Positions 1-6,591 of a DNA stretch of 6,591 nt are shown piece by piece. How positions within the stretch are numbered: position 1 is the first letter of the stretch; every line of letters begins with the position of its first letter. The DNA is from Acidobacteriaceae bacterium (lineage in GTDB: Bacteria > Acidobacteriota > Terriglobia > Terriglobales > SbA1). The translations under genes and the position numbers were made by a program. The stretch covers positions 1-6,591 of the forward strand of contig PLEA01000649.1 in the NCBI GenBank assembly GCA_003136335.1, read 5' to 3'. The notes under the pieces were generated by a model. It did no database searches. It was not told the origin of the DNA and saw nothing but the letters and a program-made list of their open reading frames with translations.

Positions 1-1448
1 ATGTCGCCCGACCAGGCCGTAACTCCATTGCGTTGCGATCCGGCGAATGCGGAACGAGACAGGATGAAGACGCGCTTCTTGTCGGATGCGCTTCGCTGTC
101 CCTGATAAACGGCCTGGGTGTCGAGCAGGGAATAAGCGTTGACATAGCGGTTTCCGCTGCCGGCCGCGAGTTTGTGATTCAACAGAATGTTCTCTTCCTG
201 CCCTTCGGTTTCCGGTTCGGTCGTATCCATCCACCAGGCATCGAGTCCAATGCTGAACAGTCCTTGGTTCACCAGATCCCAATAATATTTGCGAGCCTCC
301 GGACTGGTGGCGTCATACACGGCCATCGCGTTCGTGTGGTAGGGAGGCTTCGCGTACTTGAACTTGTCGACGAACCAGCCCTTGTTCTGCATGTAATCGT
401 AATTCGCGGAGCCGGGTTCGAAGAACGGCCAGATCGAAATCATCAGGTGGAAATTCTCGCTGTGCAACTGGTCCACCATCGCTTTGGGGTCGGGATAATT
501 CTTGTTGAAGACGAATTCACCTTTGCGATTCCACCAGAACCAATCCTGAACGATGTTGTCGACCGGGATGTGCAGGTCGCGATATTTGCGGGCAACGCCC
601 AGGAGTTCTTCCTGCGACTTGTAGCGATTCTTGCACTGCCAGAACCCGTAGGCCCACTTGCCGAACATGGGCGCCTGTCCAGTTAGCTCGCGATAGCCGG
701 CAATGATCTTGTCGAACTCAGGGCCGTAGAGGAAGTAGTAATCGATCACATCGGCAACTTCGGAGCTGATGTAAACGTAATTGGCGAAACGGTTATTGAA
801 GCGGCTTCGCGACGTGTTGTTCCAGAAAATGCCGTAACCCTTGCTCGATAGCATCAGGGGCACGGAGATGTTGCTGTTTTCTTGTGAAATGTCGACCGAT
901 CCTCCGCGATAGTTCCAAACGCCGGCCTGGTGCTGGCCCAAGCCATAGAGCCCTTCGTGGGAGCCGTAGATGCTGACCGCGGACTCGGCGCGATACGTAT
1001 CTTCTCCGTTTACTTTCTCAGGGGTCAGGCTGCGGGATGATTCCTGTACCAGTGAGTCGCCATGGACGTCCGCGTAGGCGATGGCTCCGTCTTTTTTTGT
1101 GACCGTAATTCTCAGCAGCGTAGTAGTGAGGGTGACCGCATCATCCGAGGACTGCATCGTCCACTGCGCCGCCGGCCAGGTCTCTTTGGTGACGACGTAG
1201 TCCACTCGCTTGGGAAACGAGGCCGTGGGCGAATAAAGGACACGGATCACCGAGTCCGAGCACACTTGCACTTTCAAAGTTCCCGTTGCCATGGAGAAGA
1301 GAACACCGTCCAGCTGCTGCCGAACCTGACGGACCGGATTCATGGCGGTCCACTGGGCATGGGCGCGGCTAGCGCATAACAGGCAACAGGAAAGCGCAAC
1401 CAGGAATGAAGCGAAGAATCGAAATGATTTTCTATCTTTTAAGGACAT
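1..1448 (-). CDS. GH31 glycoside hydrolase, probable alpha-xylosidase (3' end cut by window)
   Basis: This is a secreted family 31 retaining alpha-glycosidase, most like alpha-xylosidases that remove non-reducing-end alpha-xylose. I translated the minus strand by hand from an ATG at 1448: 482 unbroken codons, then the window ends, so the C-terminal part is missing. Residues 1-31 form a signal peptide ending AHA before QW. The N-terminal beta-sandwich carries GLYGLGQHQ (166-174). The barrel begins near KWAYGFWQCKNRY and continues with QDWFWW (301-306) and ISIWPFFEP. The expected nucleophile is D408 in WWMDTTEP. The expected acid/base is D482, in SRSAFAGSQRNG followed by WSGD, the last complete codon. 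Only about 30 residues separate GYGIFWNN (204-211) from YGPE (241-244), so the PA14 insert of some xyloglucan alpha-xylosidases is absent. The Shine-Dalgarno sequence is weak (GGA only). The gene lies 64 bp after GH3, probably in the same transcript. Family assignment is firm. Xylosidase rather than glucosidase activity is inferred from the WWMDTTEP-type motif. Confidence 0.93.
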   Translation of the reverse strand, partial: MSLKDRKSFRFFASFLVALSCCLLCASRAHAQWTAMNPVRQVRQQLDGVLFSMATGTLKVQVCSDSVIRVLYSPTASFPKRVDYVVTKETWPAAQWTMQSSDDAVTLTTTLLRITVTKKDGAIAYADVHGDSLVQESSRSLTPEKVNGEDTYRAESAVSIYGSHEGLYGLGQHQAGVWNYRGGSVDISQENSNISVPLMLSSKGYGIFWNNTSRSRFNNRFANYVYISSEVADVIDYYFLYGPEFDKIIAGYRELTGQAPMFGKWAYGFWQCKNRYKSQEELLGVARKYRDLHIPVDNIVQDWFWWNRKGEFVFNKNYPDPKAMVDQLHSENFHLMISIWPFFEPGSANYDYMQNKGWFVDKFKYAKPPYHTNAMAVYDATSPEARKYYWDLVNQGLFSIGLDAWWMDTTEPETEGQEENILLNHKLAAGSGNRYVNAYSLLDTQAVYQGQRSASDKKRVFILSRSAFAGSQRNGVTAWSGD

Positions 1449-1512
1449 AAGTGATCCGAATCGCCAGACCGCCAGCGCACTTTATATGTGCATAGCGCGG
1501 TCCCCATAGCTA

Positions 1513-3825
1513 TTAGTTAATGACTTCGAGCGCGATGCTCGTGGTTTCTGCCGAGTTCGCTCCCACCATGAGATCGAATGTGCCCGGCTCGACCACACGA
1601 TTCATGTTTACATCGACTAAAGACAGGTCTTCCGGAGTCAGCGTGAAGTCGACCGTTACTTTCTGGCCGGGTTCCAGGCGGACGCGTTTGAAACCGCGCA
1701 ATTGCTTTACTGGACGAGTGACGGAGGCCACTCGCTGGTGAATATATAACTGAGCCACTTCGTCGCCTGCCCGATCGCCAGTATTTGTAATGTCGACTGA
1801 GACCTTTGTGGAACCGCCGGTGCGAATGCTCTTCGGCTCAACCCGGACATTCTCGAAACGGAATTGCGTATAGCTAAGTCCGTAGCCGAACGAAAACAGG
1901 GGCTCGCGACCGTCAAACAAATAACTACGGTTGCGCGAAGGCTTGTGATTGTAGAAATCCGGAAGCTGTCCCACGGAATGCGGGAAGCTGATGGGCAGTT
2001 TGCCGCCGGGATTTACGTCGCCGAACAATACATTAGCCGCGGCAGTTCCGCCTTGTTCGCCCATATACCAGCCTTCCACAATTGCGGGAACGTGATCCTT
2101 CACATAGTTGATCGACAAGGGTCGCCCGTTGATCAGGAATATGATCGTAGGCTTGCCGGTCTCGACGATAGCCCGGATCAGAGCCTCCTGCGAGCCAAGC
2201 AGATCGAGCGAATCGCGGTCACCCAGATGCTGCTCAGACCAAGCCTCGCGATTGGTGCTTTCATTCTCTCCCACCACGACGATGGCGACATCAGACTGGC
2301 GTGCCATGGCGGCCGCGGCGCGAATGCTTTCAACCTCCCTGTTGGGATCAGGCTGCGTGACTTTGTTCTCGTACCACGCCGACCAGCCTTGCTTTCCAGT
2401 CGTGATCTTGCAGCCTTCCGCGTAGAGCACCTTGACGCCTTGGCCGGCCCGCTTGCGAATGCCGTCGAGAATGCTGATCTGGTTTCCGGGACCCGGGTCC
2501 CGACTATAACCGCCGAGATGAACGTCGGCGGCATTGGGCCCGATTACGGCGATGGTTTTCAATTTCTTCAGATCCAGCGGCAAGAGCTTGTTGTCATTCT
2601 TAAGGAGCACAATCGACTTCTGCGCCACCTTCAGAGCGAGTTGCTGATGCTCAGAGCTATTCGTAATGTTCTGGGCATAGTCGGGGTCAACGTAGGGATT
2701 TTCGAACAAGCCGAGACGAAACTTCGCCTCCAGCACGCGCTCCACCGCTTGATCCAATTCCGCCTCGGCAACCTTGCCCTCGCGCACCTGATCCAGCAAG
2801 GTGGCATATACCGACCCATCCGACAAGTCGTAGTCGATGCCTGCGGCCAGCGCCTCTCGCGCCGCTTGCTCGAAGTCGGCAGCTACGTGGTGCGTCTCAA
2901 CCAGCATCTGCAGGCCATTTCCGTCCGAGGTCACATAGCCTCGGAAACCCCATTCCTGGCGAAGAACTCGATCCAACAGCCAGCGGTTGATATGGGAGGG
3001 AATGCCGTCGATCTCGTTGTACGAGGCCATCACGCTGCCGACATGGGCCTCTTGCACGGCGGCCCGGAAGGGCACAAGAAACGTCTCGCGCAGGTCCCGT
3101 TCCGAAAAATTGGCAGGAGCTGTATTGGTGCCGCTTTCCGGTTGGCCGTGGGCGGCAAAGTGCTTCGCCGTGGCCATCACGTGATGCCGGTTAATCATCC
3201 ACGAGGTGCCTTGCAGCCCGTTAATCGCCGCCACTCCCATGTGCGCGACGAGGTAGGGGTCTTCGCCGTAGGTCTCTTCGGTTCTTCCCCAGCGCGGGTC
3301 GCGCGACAAATCCAGCACCGGCGTAAAGGCTTGATTGACTCCTGAGGATGCCATCTCGTCCCCGGCAGCCTGGAACACCTGCTGCACGAGCTCAGGATCC
3401 CAGGTGCTGGCCAGGCCCAGCACTTGCGGAAAGCTGGTACTGCCGTAAGCCATGAATCCGTGCAGAGCCTCGCCCTGGAAAATTGCGGGAATCCCCAAGC
3501 GGGTTTTCTCCATCAGGAAATGTTGCGCCTTGTTGCGCGCTTCGGCCGCATCATGCGCGATCACTTGCGAATCCTCGCGATATAACTTGCCCAAGCCTTC
3601 AAAGACTTGTTTTGCCTCAGGACTGGCTGTAGCAATTGCACGCCGCCGGCCTCCCGCAAGTTGATCGACTTTCTCCTCCAGAGTCATGCGCTTTACGAGG
3701 TCTGCTGCGCGTTGTTCTGCCGGGAGACTGGGATCGCGATACGCAGGCTGGGTTTCCTGGGAGAAGCAACCGGGAACAAGTAGACCGACAAAGGTGAAAA
3801 GAAGCAGATTCTGTCGAAGACGCAT
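1513..3825 (-). CDS. GH3 beta-glycosidase (beta-glucosidase or beta-xylosidase), probable lipoprotein
   Basis: This 770-aa family 3 retaining beta-glycosidase probably removes beta-glucose or beta-xylose from oligosaccharide ends in the periplasm or at the cell surface. The ATG at 3825 is preferred over the longer frame from 3954. It follows AAGAGGAGG by 4 nt and begins a lipoprotein-type signal peptide (MRLRQ, hydrophobic run, VPGC with Cys20), whereas the 43 extra residues look like translated leader. The TIM barrel spans about 30-375. It includes FQGEALHG (117-123), SRDPRWGRTEETYGEDPYL (174-192), the KH pair (K221-H222) and nucleophile D301 in GYVTSDG. The alpha/beta sandwich spans about 395-615. 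It includes VVGENESTNREAW (517-529), which should hold the acid/base Glu, and NPGGKLPISFP. A fibronectin III-like domain follows SFGYGLSYTQF to the C-terminus (about 645-770). Length and domain order are normal. GEALHG recalls some GH3 xylosidases, so substrate is unsettled. It probably heads a GH3-GH31 operon under a LacI-type operator. Confidence 0.96.
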   Translation of the reverse strand: MRLRQNLLLFTFVGLLVPGCFSQETQPAYRDPSLPAEQRAADLVKRMTLEEKVDQLAGGRRRAIATASPEAKQVFEGLGKLYREDSQVIAHDAAEARNKAQHFLMEKTRLGIPAIFQGEALHGFMAYGSTSFPQVLGLASTWDPELVQQVFQAAGDEMASSGVNQAFTPVLDLSRDPRWGRTEETYGEDPYLVAHMGVAAINGLQGTSWMINRHHVMATAKHFAAHGQPESGTNTAPANFSERDLRETFLVPFRAAVQEAHVGSVMASYNEIDGIPSHINRWLLDRVLRQEWGFRGYVTSDGNGLQMLVETHHVAADFEQAAREALAAGIDYDLSDGSVYATLLDQVREGKVAEAELDQAVERVLEAKFRLGLFENPYVDPDYAQNITNSSEHQQLALKVAQKSIVLLKNDNKLLPLDLKKLKTIAVIGPNAADVHLGGYSRDPGPGNQISILDGIRKRAGQGVKVLYAEGCKITTGKQGWSAWYENKVTQPDPNREVESIRAAAAMARQSDVAIVVVGENESTNREAWSEQHLGDRDSLDLLGSQEALIRAIVETGKPTIIFLINGRPLSINYVKDHVPAIVEGWYMGEQGGTAAANVLFGDVNPGGKLPISFPHSVGQLPDFYNHKPSRNRSYLFDGREPLFSFGYGLSYTQFRFENVRVEPKSIRTGGSTKVSVDITNTGDRAGDEVAQLYIHQRVASVTRPVKQLRGFKRVRLEPGQKVTVDFTLTPEDLSLVDVNMNRVVEPGTFDLMVGANSAETTSIALEVIN

Positions 3826-3829
3826 CCAG

Positions 3830-3838
3830 CCTCCTCTT
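3830..3838 (-). promoter_or_regulatory. Strong ribosome binding site of the GH3 gene
   Basis: Read on the minus strand this is AAGAGGAGG, followed by the 4-nt spacer CTGG and the ATG at 3825. It is the best Shine-Dalgarno match seen at any start in the window. It decides the GH3 start in favour of the 770-residue form, whose N-terminus is a lipoprotein-type signal peptide. Confidence 0.75.
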
Positions 3839-3863
3839 GAAACAGCTTGGACCCGCGAGCTGC

Positions 3864-3875
3864 GTAAACGATTAC
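3864..3875. promoter_or_regulatory. LacI-family-type operator upstream of GH3
   Basis: GTAAACGATTAC fits the pseudo-palindromic core GNAANCGNTTNC typical of LacI-family operators at every defined position. The CpG is central and five of the six base pairs are symmetric. It lies 38 bp before the GH3 ATG, where a bound repressor would block transcription of GH3 and probably GH31. Catabolic glycosidase units are often controlled this way. No regulator gene is in the window, so regulator and inducer are unknown. A second AACGATTA occurs at 3924-3931, 57 bp upstream, without a proper second half. I could not place a convincing -35/-10 pair here. Confidence 0.5.
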
Positions 3876-4004
3876 ATAGGGATGGCAGGCGAAGGATAAC
3901 ATCCCTCGGCAGCGCTTTGCCATAACGATTAAGTCGCTGAAAATATCGCCTCAAAGATTCTTTTGGACGCGGCCTTGCGCGCTGCAGGCGGCGTGATCCG
4001 CATC

Positions 4005-5066
4005 CTAATTAGGGTAGGGTTCGCCAGGTTTTACCACTCGGATCTGATGGTCGGTAAATGCCTGGTGCCCACCAGGTAGGTTCACTTTCGGCATGTGGCA
4101 ACTCACACAATTCACTTTTGCCACTGGACACGATGGCGCTCCCGCCCGAGCGGCGGCAGATGCTGGTTGAGTTGACGCCGCATGACAGTTCAGACACTTT
4201 GGATCGTAAGAAGAATCTTGGCGGACGACATCCTGGTGAGGATCGTGGCACGCTAAACAACTGATGCGGGGATCGGCTCCGTCGAAGCACTTGCTGTTAG
4301 CCAGGCGGTAAGGCTGGAAGCGGACGTTTATCTCACCATCGAAGTGACCTCTCAACACCGCCTCCCAGGTGCGATGACATTGACCGCAAAAGCTTGAGAT
4401 GTCCTCGGTGGATAGCTTGCTGAGCTTCGGAGGTGCGGAAGCAAACTCTCCCTGAAGGGCGTCCAGCAGATGAGCATTCGTGCCCACGTGACAATGCTCA
4501 CAAGTCACTCCGGGTTCCATGGATTCGAGAGTCAACTTCCGGTCGGATACCGCATTGGTCGCGTGGCAACCGAAGCAGGCCTTGGTCTCACCCTGCGCCA
4601 GTTCTCTTCCCATCGCTTCTTCCACAGTGTGCGGTGTATTTCGCTCTTCACCCATGGTGATATCGAGGCCCTCGATGGCCGGGTAGTAGCTCACCAGGCT
4701 GTCGTAGAGCTTGCCCTGGTACTCCAAAATCCAGGTCCGCCCGCCCGCCCCGAAGCTCCAGCGAATGGGTAAGGAGATCGTATTGGTGCCATCCGTGACT
4801 GTGTAGGTAGTCTTGTCACCAGCAGTCTCAACTAAGTAGGCGTACGCGCCCCTGCGAAACGTCATTTTGGGATGCGCTTTGAATGTGGGATTTTCTCCGG
4901 GGAGTTCGACTGCCCGACCCATCGGCGTTCGCGGTTGACTTGTTGCTTGGGCAGCATGGCAGTGCGCGCAAGCTGACGGCGAATTGCTCTGTCGCTGCTG
5001 GGCCACGGCTGGCACGCAAGCGACCCAGATCAAAAGGCCGGACAGTACCTTAGCGGCGTGGCTCAT
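4005..5066 (-). CDS. Exported heptahaem c-type cytochrome
   Basis: This is a predicted 353-aa periplasmic or surface multihaem cytochrome. A signal peptide occupies residues 1-22 (AVA before QQ). Seven CXXCH motifs start at C33, C164, C189, C227, C270, C291 and C320. The first is separated from the rest by about 125 haem-free residues rich in beta-type sequence (TFRRGAYAYL, PIRWSFGAGGRTW, VSYYPAIEGLD). The other six are packed within about 160 residues and include CLACHDPH, a form common in NrfB- and cytochrome c554-like proteins. Outside the CXXCH motifs there are exactly seven further histidines (65, 146, 199, 241, 277, 334, 340), enough for bis-His ligation of every haem; that use is inferred. 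The start overlaps the end of the TPR gene by 17 bp. An alternative GTG at 5078 sits 4 nt after GGAGAAGA and would add four residues (the GTG-coded start, then R-Q-P). The larger open frame to 5222 lies inside the TPR gene and lacks a signal peptide at its N-terminus. Electron transfer is the likely role; the redox partner is unknown. Confidence 0.92.
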   Translation of the reverse strand: MSHAAKVLSGLLIWVACVPAVAQQRQSNSPSACAHCHAAQATSQPRTPMGRAVELPGENPTFKAHPKMTFRRGAYAYLVETAGDKTTYTVTDGTNTISLPIRWSFGAGGRTWILEYQGKLYDSLVSYYPAIEGLDITMGEERNTPHTVEEAMGRELAQGETKACFGCHATNAVSDRKLTLESMEPGVTCEHCHVGTNAHLLDALQGEFASAPPKLSKLSTEDISSFCGQCHRTWEAVLRGHFDGEINVRFQPYRLANSKCFDGADPRISCLACHDPHQDVVRQDSSYDPKCLNCHAASTQPASAAARAGAPSCPVAKVNCVSCHMPKVNLPGGHQAFTDHQIRVVKPGEPYPN

Positions 5067-6180
5067 GGGTTGTCGCACTCTTCTCCATCTGAAGGCACAG
5101 CAAGCGCTCGCGCCTGGCATCTTCTTTGCGGCCGGACTTTGAGTAAGCTCTGGCCAGTGCGAGATGAATCTCAAAATTGTCCGGCTCAAGTCGCAACTCC
5201 TTTTCCAGGATGTCGATGCCATCCTTCACGTCCCCCGTCTCCACCAGTCCTCGGCCGAGCACAAGTCGAGCGATGGGCAGCGTCGGCTCTTCGGCCATGA
5301 CTTTTTCAGCGTATGCGAGCGCCGTGGAGAAATCGCTTCGCATCAGGGCATCCCAGGCCACCATCAGTTGAGCGGCGGCATTGGAAGGTGCTATTTCCAA
5401 CTCTCGTCTGAATTCGGTGATCGCCTGGTCGGGATCCGTCGGGAACAACAAAGAGCCGTACAGATAGTGCGCGTCGGTTGCCGTTGGAAAGCGCTGAAAC
5501 AGCTTTTGAAACTCTTGGTGCGCGGCCGCCTCCTCTCCCGACATGAAGAGGAAGGCCGCGCTCCCTGCCGCCATGTATAAGTCCTGCTTGTCTTCTCTTA
5601 AGTCTCGCGGTAGCAGCGGTGTCCGCAACCCGGCCAAGCCGATGCCGACGAGCAATTCCGGATTCGGCACCTTGCCACGGGTAAGCGGCGCGTACTCCTG
5701 CAATGCTCGCTCAAAATTTCCGCTGCGCGTTAGGAGGAGAGCCTCATGGTAGCGGAGAATTTTTTCGTCGTGGGCCTGTTTGCCTGCCCCCAATGACAAC
5801 CCGCGCTGAATATCCGTCAGCGATTGCGAGTACTCGCCGGTTTCGAACTCGCACAGGCCTCGCAACGCCCACGCCGGGGCAGCATCGGGGACAAGTTCAA
5901 GGAAGTGGGTTAGAGCATCTCGGCCCGCAGCGTACGCCTCAGCCTCGTATTGCAGAGACCCAAGGAACCACCAGCCGTCTGGCCATCCTGGTTTGAGCTG
6001 TACCGCTTGACTGTAGAGTTCGATGGCTTGAGGCACATCGTCTCGCTCTCGGGCAGCGGTCGCCGCCAGGACCACATCGTCAAACCCAGGCGGATTCGCC
6101 TGCGCAAGGGCAGATCCTGGGAGCGGGAAAAGGAGAAATCCCACCAGCACGCAGCCTTGAATCAATTCTCCTAATTTCAT
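5050..6180 (-). CDS. Exported tetratricopeptide-repeat protein
   Basis: This 376-aa protein has a signal peptide (residues 1-26, ending SALA before QA) followed almost entirely by TPR-like helical repeats, so it probably acts as a periplasmic scaffold. Recognisable repeats lie near 34-67 (AIELYSQAVQLKPG), 69-101, 103-134, 140-168, 235-267 (AITEFRRELEIAPSN), 269-301, 303-335 (GIDILEKELRLEPDN) and 337-368. The stretch at about 170-232 is less regular. There is no catalytic domain and no CXXCH motif. The ATG at 6180 is the only start that keeps the signal peptide; its ribosome site is weak (AGGG, 4 nt before). The stop lies inside the start region of the cytochrome gene, suggesting translational coupling. 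By analogy with other TPR-cytochrome neighbours, it may help assemble or dock the cytochrome, but nothing in the sequence proves that. Confidence 0.9.
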   Translation of the reverse strand: MKLGELIQGCVLVGFLLFPLPGSALAQANPPGFDDVVLAATAARERDDVPQAIELYSQAVQLKPGWPDGWWFLGSLQYEAEAYAAGRDALTHFLELVPDAAPAWALRGLCEFETGEYSQSLTDIQRGLSLGAGKQAHDEKILRYHEALLLTRSGNFERALQEYAPLTRGKVPNPELLVGIGLAGLRTPLLPRDLREDKQDLYMAAGSAAFLFMSGEEAAAHQEFQKLFQRFPTATDAHYLYGSLLFPTDPDQAITEFRRELEIAPSNAAAQLMVAWDALMRSDFSTALAYAEKVMAEEPTLPIARLVLGRGLVETGDVKDGIDILEKELRLEPDNFEIHLALARAYSKSGRKEDARRERLLCLQMEKSATTHEPRR

Positions 6181-6209
6181 AAAACCCTACAGCGAGAAAA
6201 TTGATCCCC

Positions 6210-6239
6210 AAGCTACGGTTGGATAAAGAATACAGTCAA
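6210..6239 (-). promoter_or_regulatory. Possible promoter of the TPR-cytochrome unit
   Basis: On the minus strand TTGACT (6239-6234) is a good -35 match. After 18 bp comes TAGCTT (6215-6210), a poor -10 match. Transcription would start near 6203, giving a leader of roughly 20 nt before the TPR gene ATG. The surrounding DNA is AT-rich, as expected of a promoter region. The weak -10 keeps this tentative. Confidence 0.3.
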
Positions 6240-6351
6240 AAAGGAATTAAATGTTCGCGGGATGAGTAAAAGATTGTAAACGTCAGACCTCACCAAAAGT
6301 TAGCCGACTCTCGGCGCAGTGGCGATCAATGGTTGGCGTAACCAGGCTGTG

Positions 6352-6492
6352 GCTGTTGAAAAAGTCCATTTTCCCAAAACAACAAAAATTTGGGGGATAG
6401 AAAATGTCTAGGAAAACTGAGAAAGTCGTTTGTAGGGCATCCTGACGCGATTTTATTTTTGCGAATTTCACAGAAAGGAGTTTTTCAACAGC
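6352..6492. repeat. 141-bp AT-rich segment with 12-bp terminal inverted repeats (possible MITE/IS remnant)
   Basis: GCTGTTGAAAAA at 6352-6363 and TTTTTCAACAGC at 6481-6492 are perfect inverted repeats. Allowing mismatches, 17 of the outer 19 positions pair (the left end continues GTCCATT, the right end CTCCTTT on its complement). The 117 bp between them are about 38% GC by hand count, well below the neighbouring genes. A small inner dyad is present (CCCAAA 6373-6378, TTTGGG 6389-6394). No transposase fits inside and I see no clear target-site duplication. It could be a MITE, a decayed insertion-sequence end, or a dispersed intergenic repeat. Ends of the CTGTTGAAAAAGTCC type look familiar to me as insertion-sequence termini, but I cannot name a family. 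Confidence 0.5.
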
Positions 6493-6498
6493 GTAGGG

Positions 6499-6515
6499 CC
6501 CGGCCGGTGGCCGGG
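6499..6515. repeat. Short GC-rich hairpin
   Basis: CCCGGCC and GGCCGGG form a perfect 7-bp stem with a 3-nt GGT loop. It begins 7 bp outside the right inverted repeat. No T-run follows on either strand, so it is not a standard intrinsic terminator. It may be part of the repeat-rich right end. Confidence 0.45.
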
Positions 6516-6525
6516 GCAAAGCGGA

Positions 6526-6576
6526 AAGGAACTTGTCTTGGCCGGGTAATTTCTGCTCAGCACCCGGCAGTTCCTT
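6526..6576. repeat. Two-tier inverted repeat (bulged hairpin)
   Basis: AAGGAACT (6526-6533) pairs perfectly with AGTTCCTT (6569-6576), and GCCGGGT (6541-6547) pairs perfectly with ACCCGGC (6562-6568). The two stems are contiguous on the right arm and separated by a 7-nt bulge on the left; the terminal loop is 14 nt. Fifteen base pairs in this arrangement suggest a folded RNA leader or a structured repeat such as a subterminal part of a mobile element. No T-run follows in the sequence available. Function unknown. Confidence 0.5.
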
Positions 6577-6591
6577 GGAAGCTAAGAAACC

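Noticed and set aside
33..686. 217-codon open frame on the plus strand
   Set aside because: It is antisense to the GH31 catalytic domain, whose motifs are unmistakable; no recognisable protein features.
1475..1498. Imperfect hairpin in the GH3-GH31 spacer (GCAC/GTGC with 7-nt loop)
   Set aside because: The stem is only 4 bp plus weak flanking pairs, with no T-run; too weak to call a terminator or processing site.
1864..3345. 493-codon open frame on the plus strand
   Set aside because: It lies wholly antisense to the well-supported GH3 gene, shows no recognisable motif or signal, and is expected as a shadow of GC-rich coding DNA.
3826..3954. Longer N-terminus for GH3 from an ATG at 3954
   Set aside because: The extension has no signal-peptide character and would translate the operator and the Shine-Dalgarno sequence that serve the start at 3825.
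3876..4004. Possible terminator after the cytochrome gene
   Set aside because: Only short GC-rich self-complementary pieces (such as GCGG/CCGC) are present, without a following T-run on the minus strand.
5067..5222. Longer N-terminus for the cytochrome from 5222
   Set aside because: It would bury the signal peptide 52 residues inside the protein and overlap the TPR gene by 173 bp.
6276..6282. GTAAACG upstream of the TPR gene, identical to the left part of the GH3 operator
   Set aside because: The right half does not follow (CAG instead of TTNC), and a 7-mer can recur by chance.
6283..6591. Minus-strand frame of about 100 codons open to the right window edge
   Set aside because: It runs through the inverted repeats and both dyads, changes composition midway, has only a TTG as internal start and resembles nothing I recognise. 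It could be a relic of a coding region to the right, but I would not annotate it as a gene.

Overview
The window reads as ordinary chromosomal DNA from a soil-type heterotrophic bacterium. Acidobacteriota (Terriglobia/Koribacter-like) is my best guess. The reasons are the fairly high GC of the genes, the exported glycoside hydrolases of acidobacterial flavour, and an exported tetratricopeptide (TPR) protein next to a multiheme cytochrome. This is judged by resemblance from memory, not by a search. All four convincing genes lie on the minus strand, so transcription runs from right to left.

Right end (6181-6591): no convincing gene. It holds a possible promoter for the TPR gene, a 141-bp AT-rich segment bounded by 12-bp perfect inverted repeats (a possible MITE or insertion-sequence remnant), and two GC-rich dyads beside it. 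Then comes a two-gene unit. First is an exported TPR protein of 376 aa. Its last codons overlap the start of an exported cytochrome of about 353 aa with seven CXXCH haem-binding motifs. The overlap implies co-expression and a shared periplasmic or surface role, probably electron transfer. No substrate is evident.

After a 179-bp gap come a GH3 glycosidase (770 aa, probable lipoprotein) and, 64 bp further on, a GH31 alpha-xylosidase-like enzyme cut by the left window edge just after its catalytic acid/base residue. The gap contains a perfect match to the core of LacI-family operators (GNAANCGNTTNC), 38 bp before the GH3 start, followed by a strong Shine-Dalgarno sequence. This suggests sugar-responsive control of a GH3-GH31 unit.

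Together the two enzymes suit stepwise trimming of xylose-substituted beta-glucan oligosaccharides such as xyloglucan fragments. The GH31 enzyme would remove terminal alpha-xylose and the GH3 enzyme the newly exposed beta-glucose. That division of labour is inferred from family knowledge. I see no CRISPR array, tRNA, rRNA, intact transposase or defence system. The least explained parts are the TPR-heptahaem pair and the repeat-rich right end.
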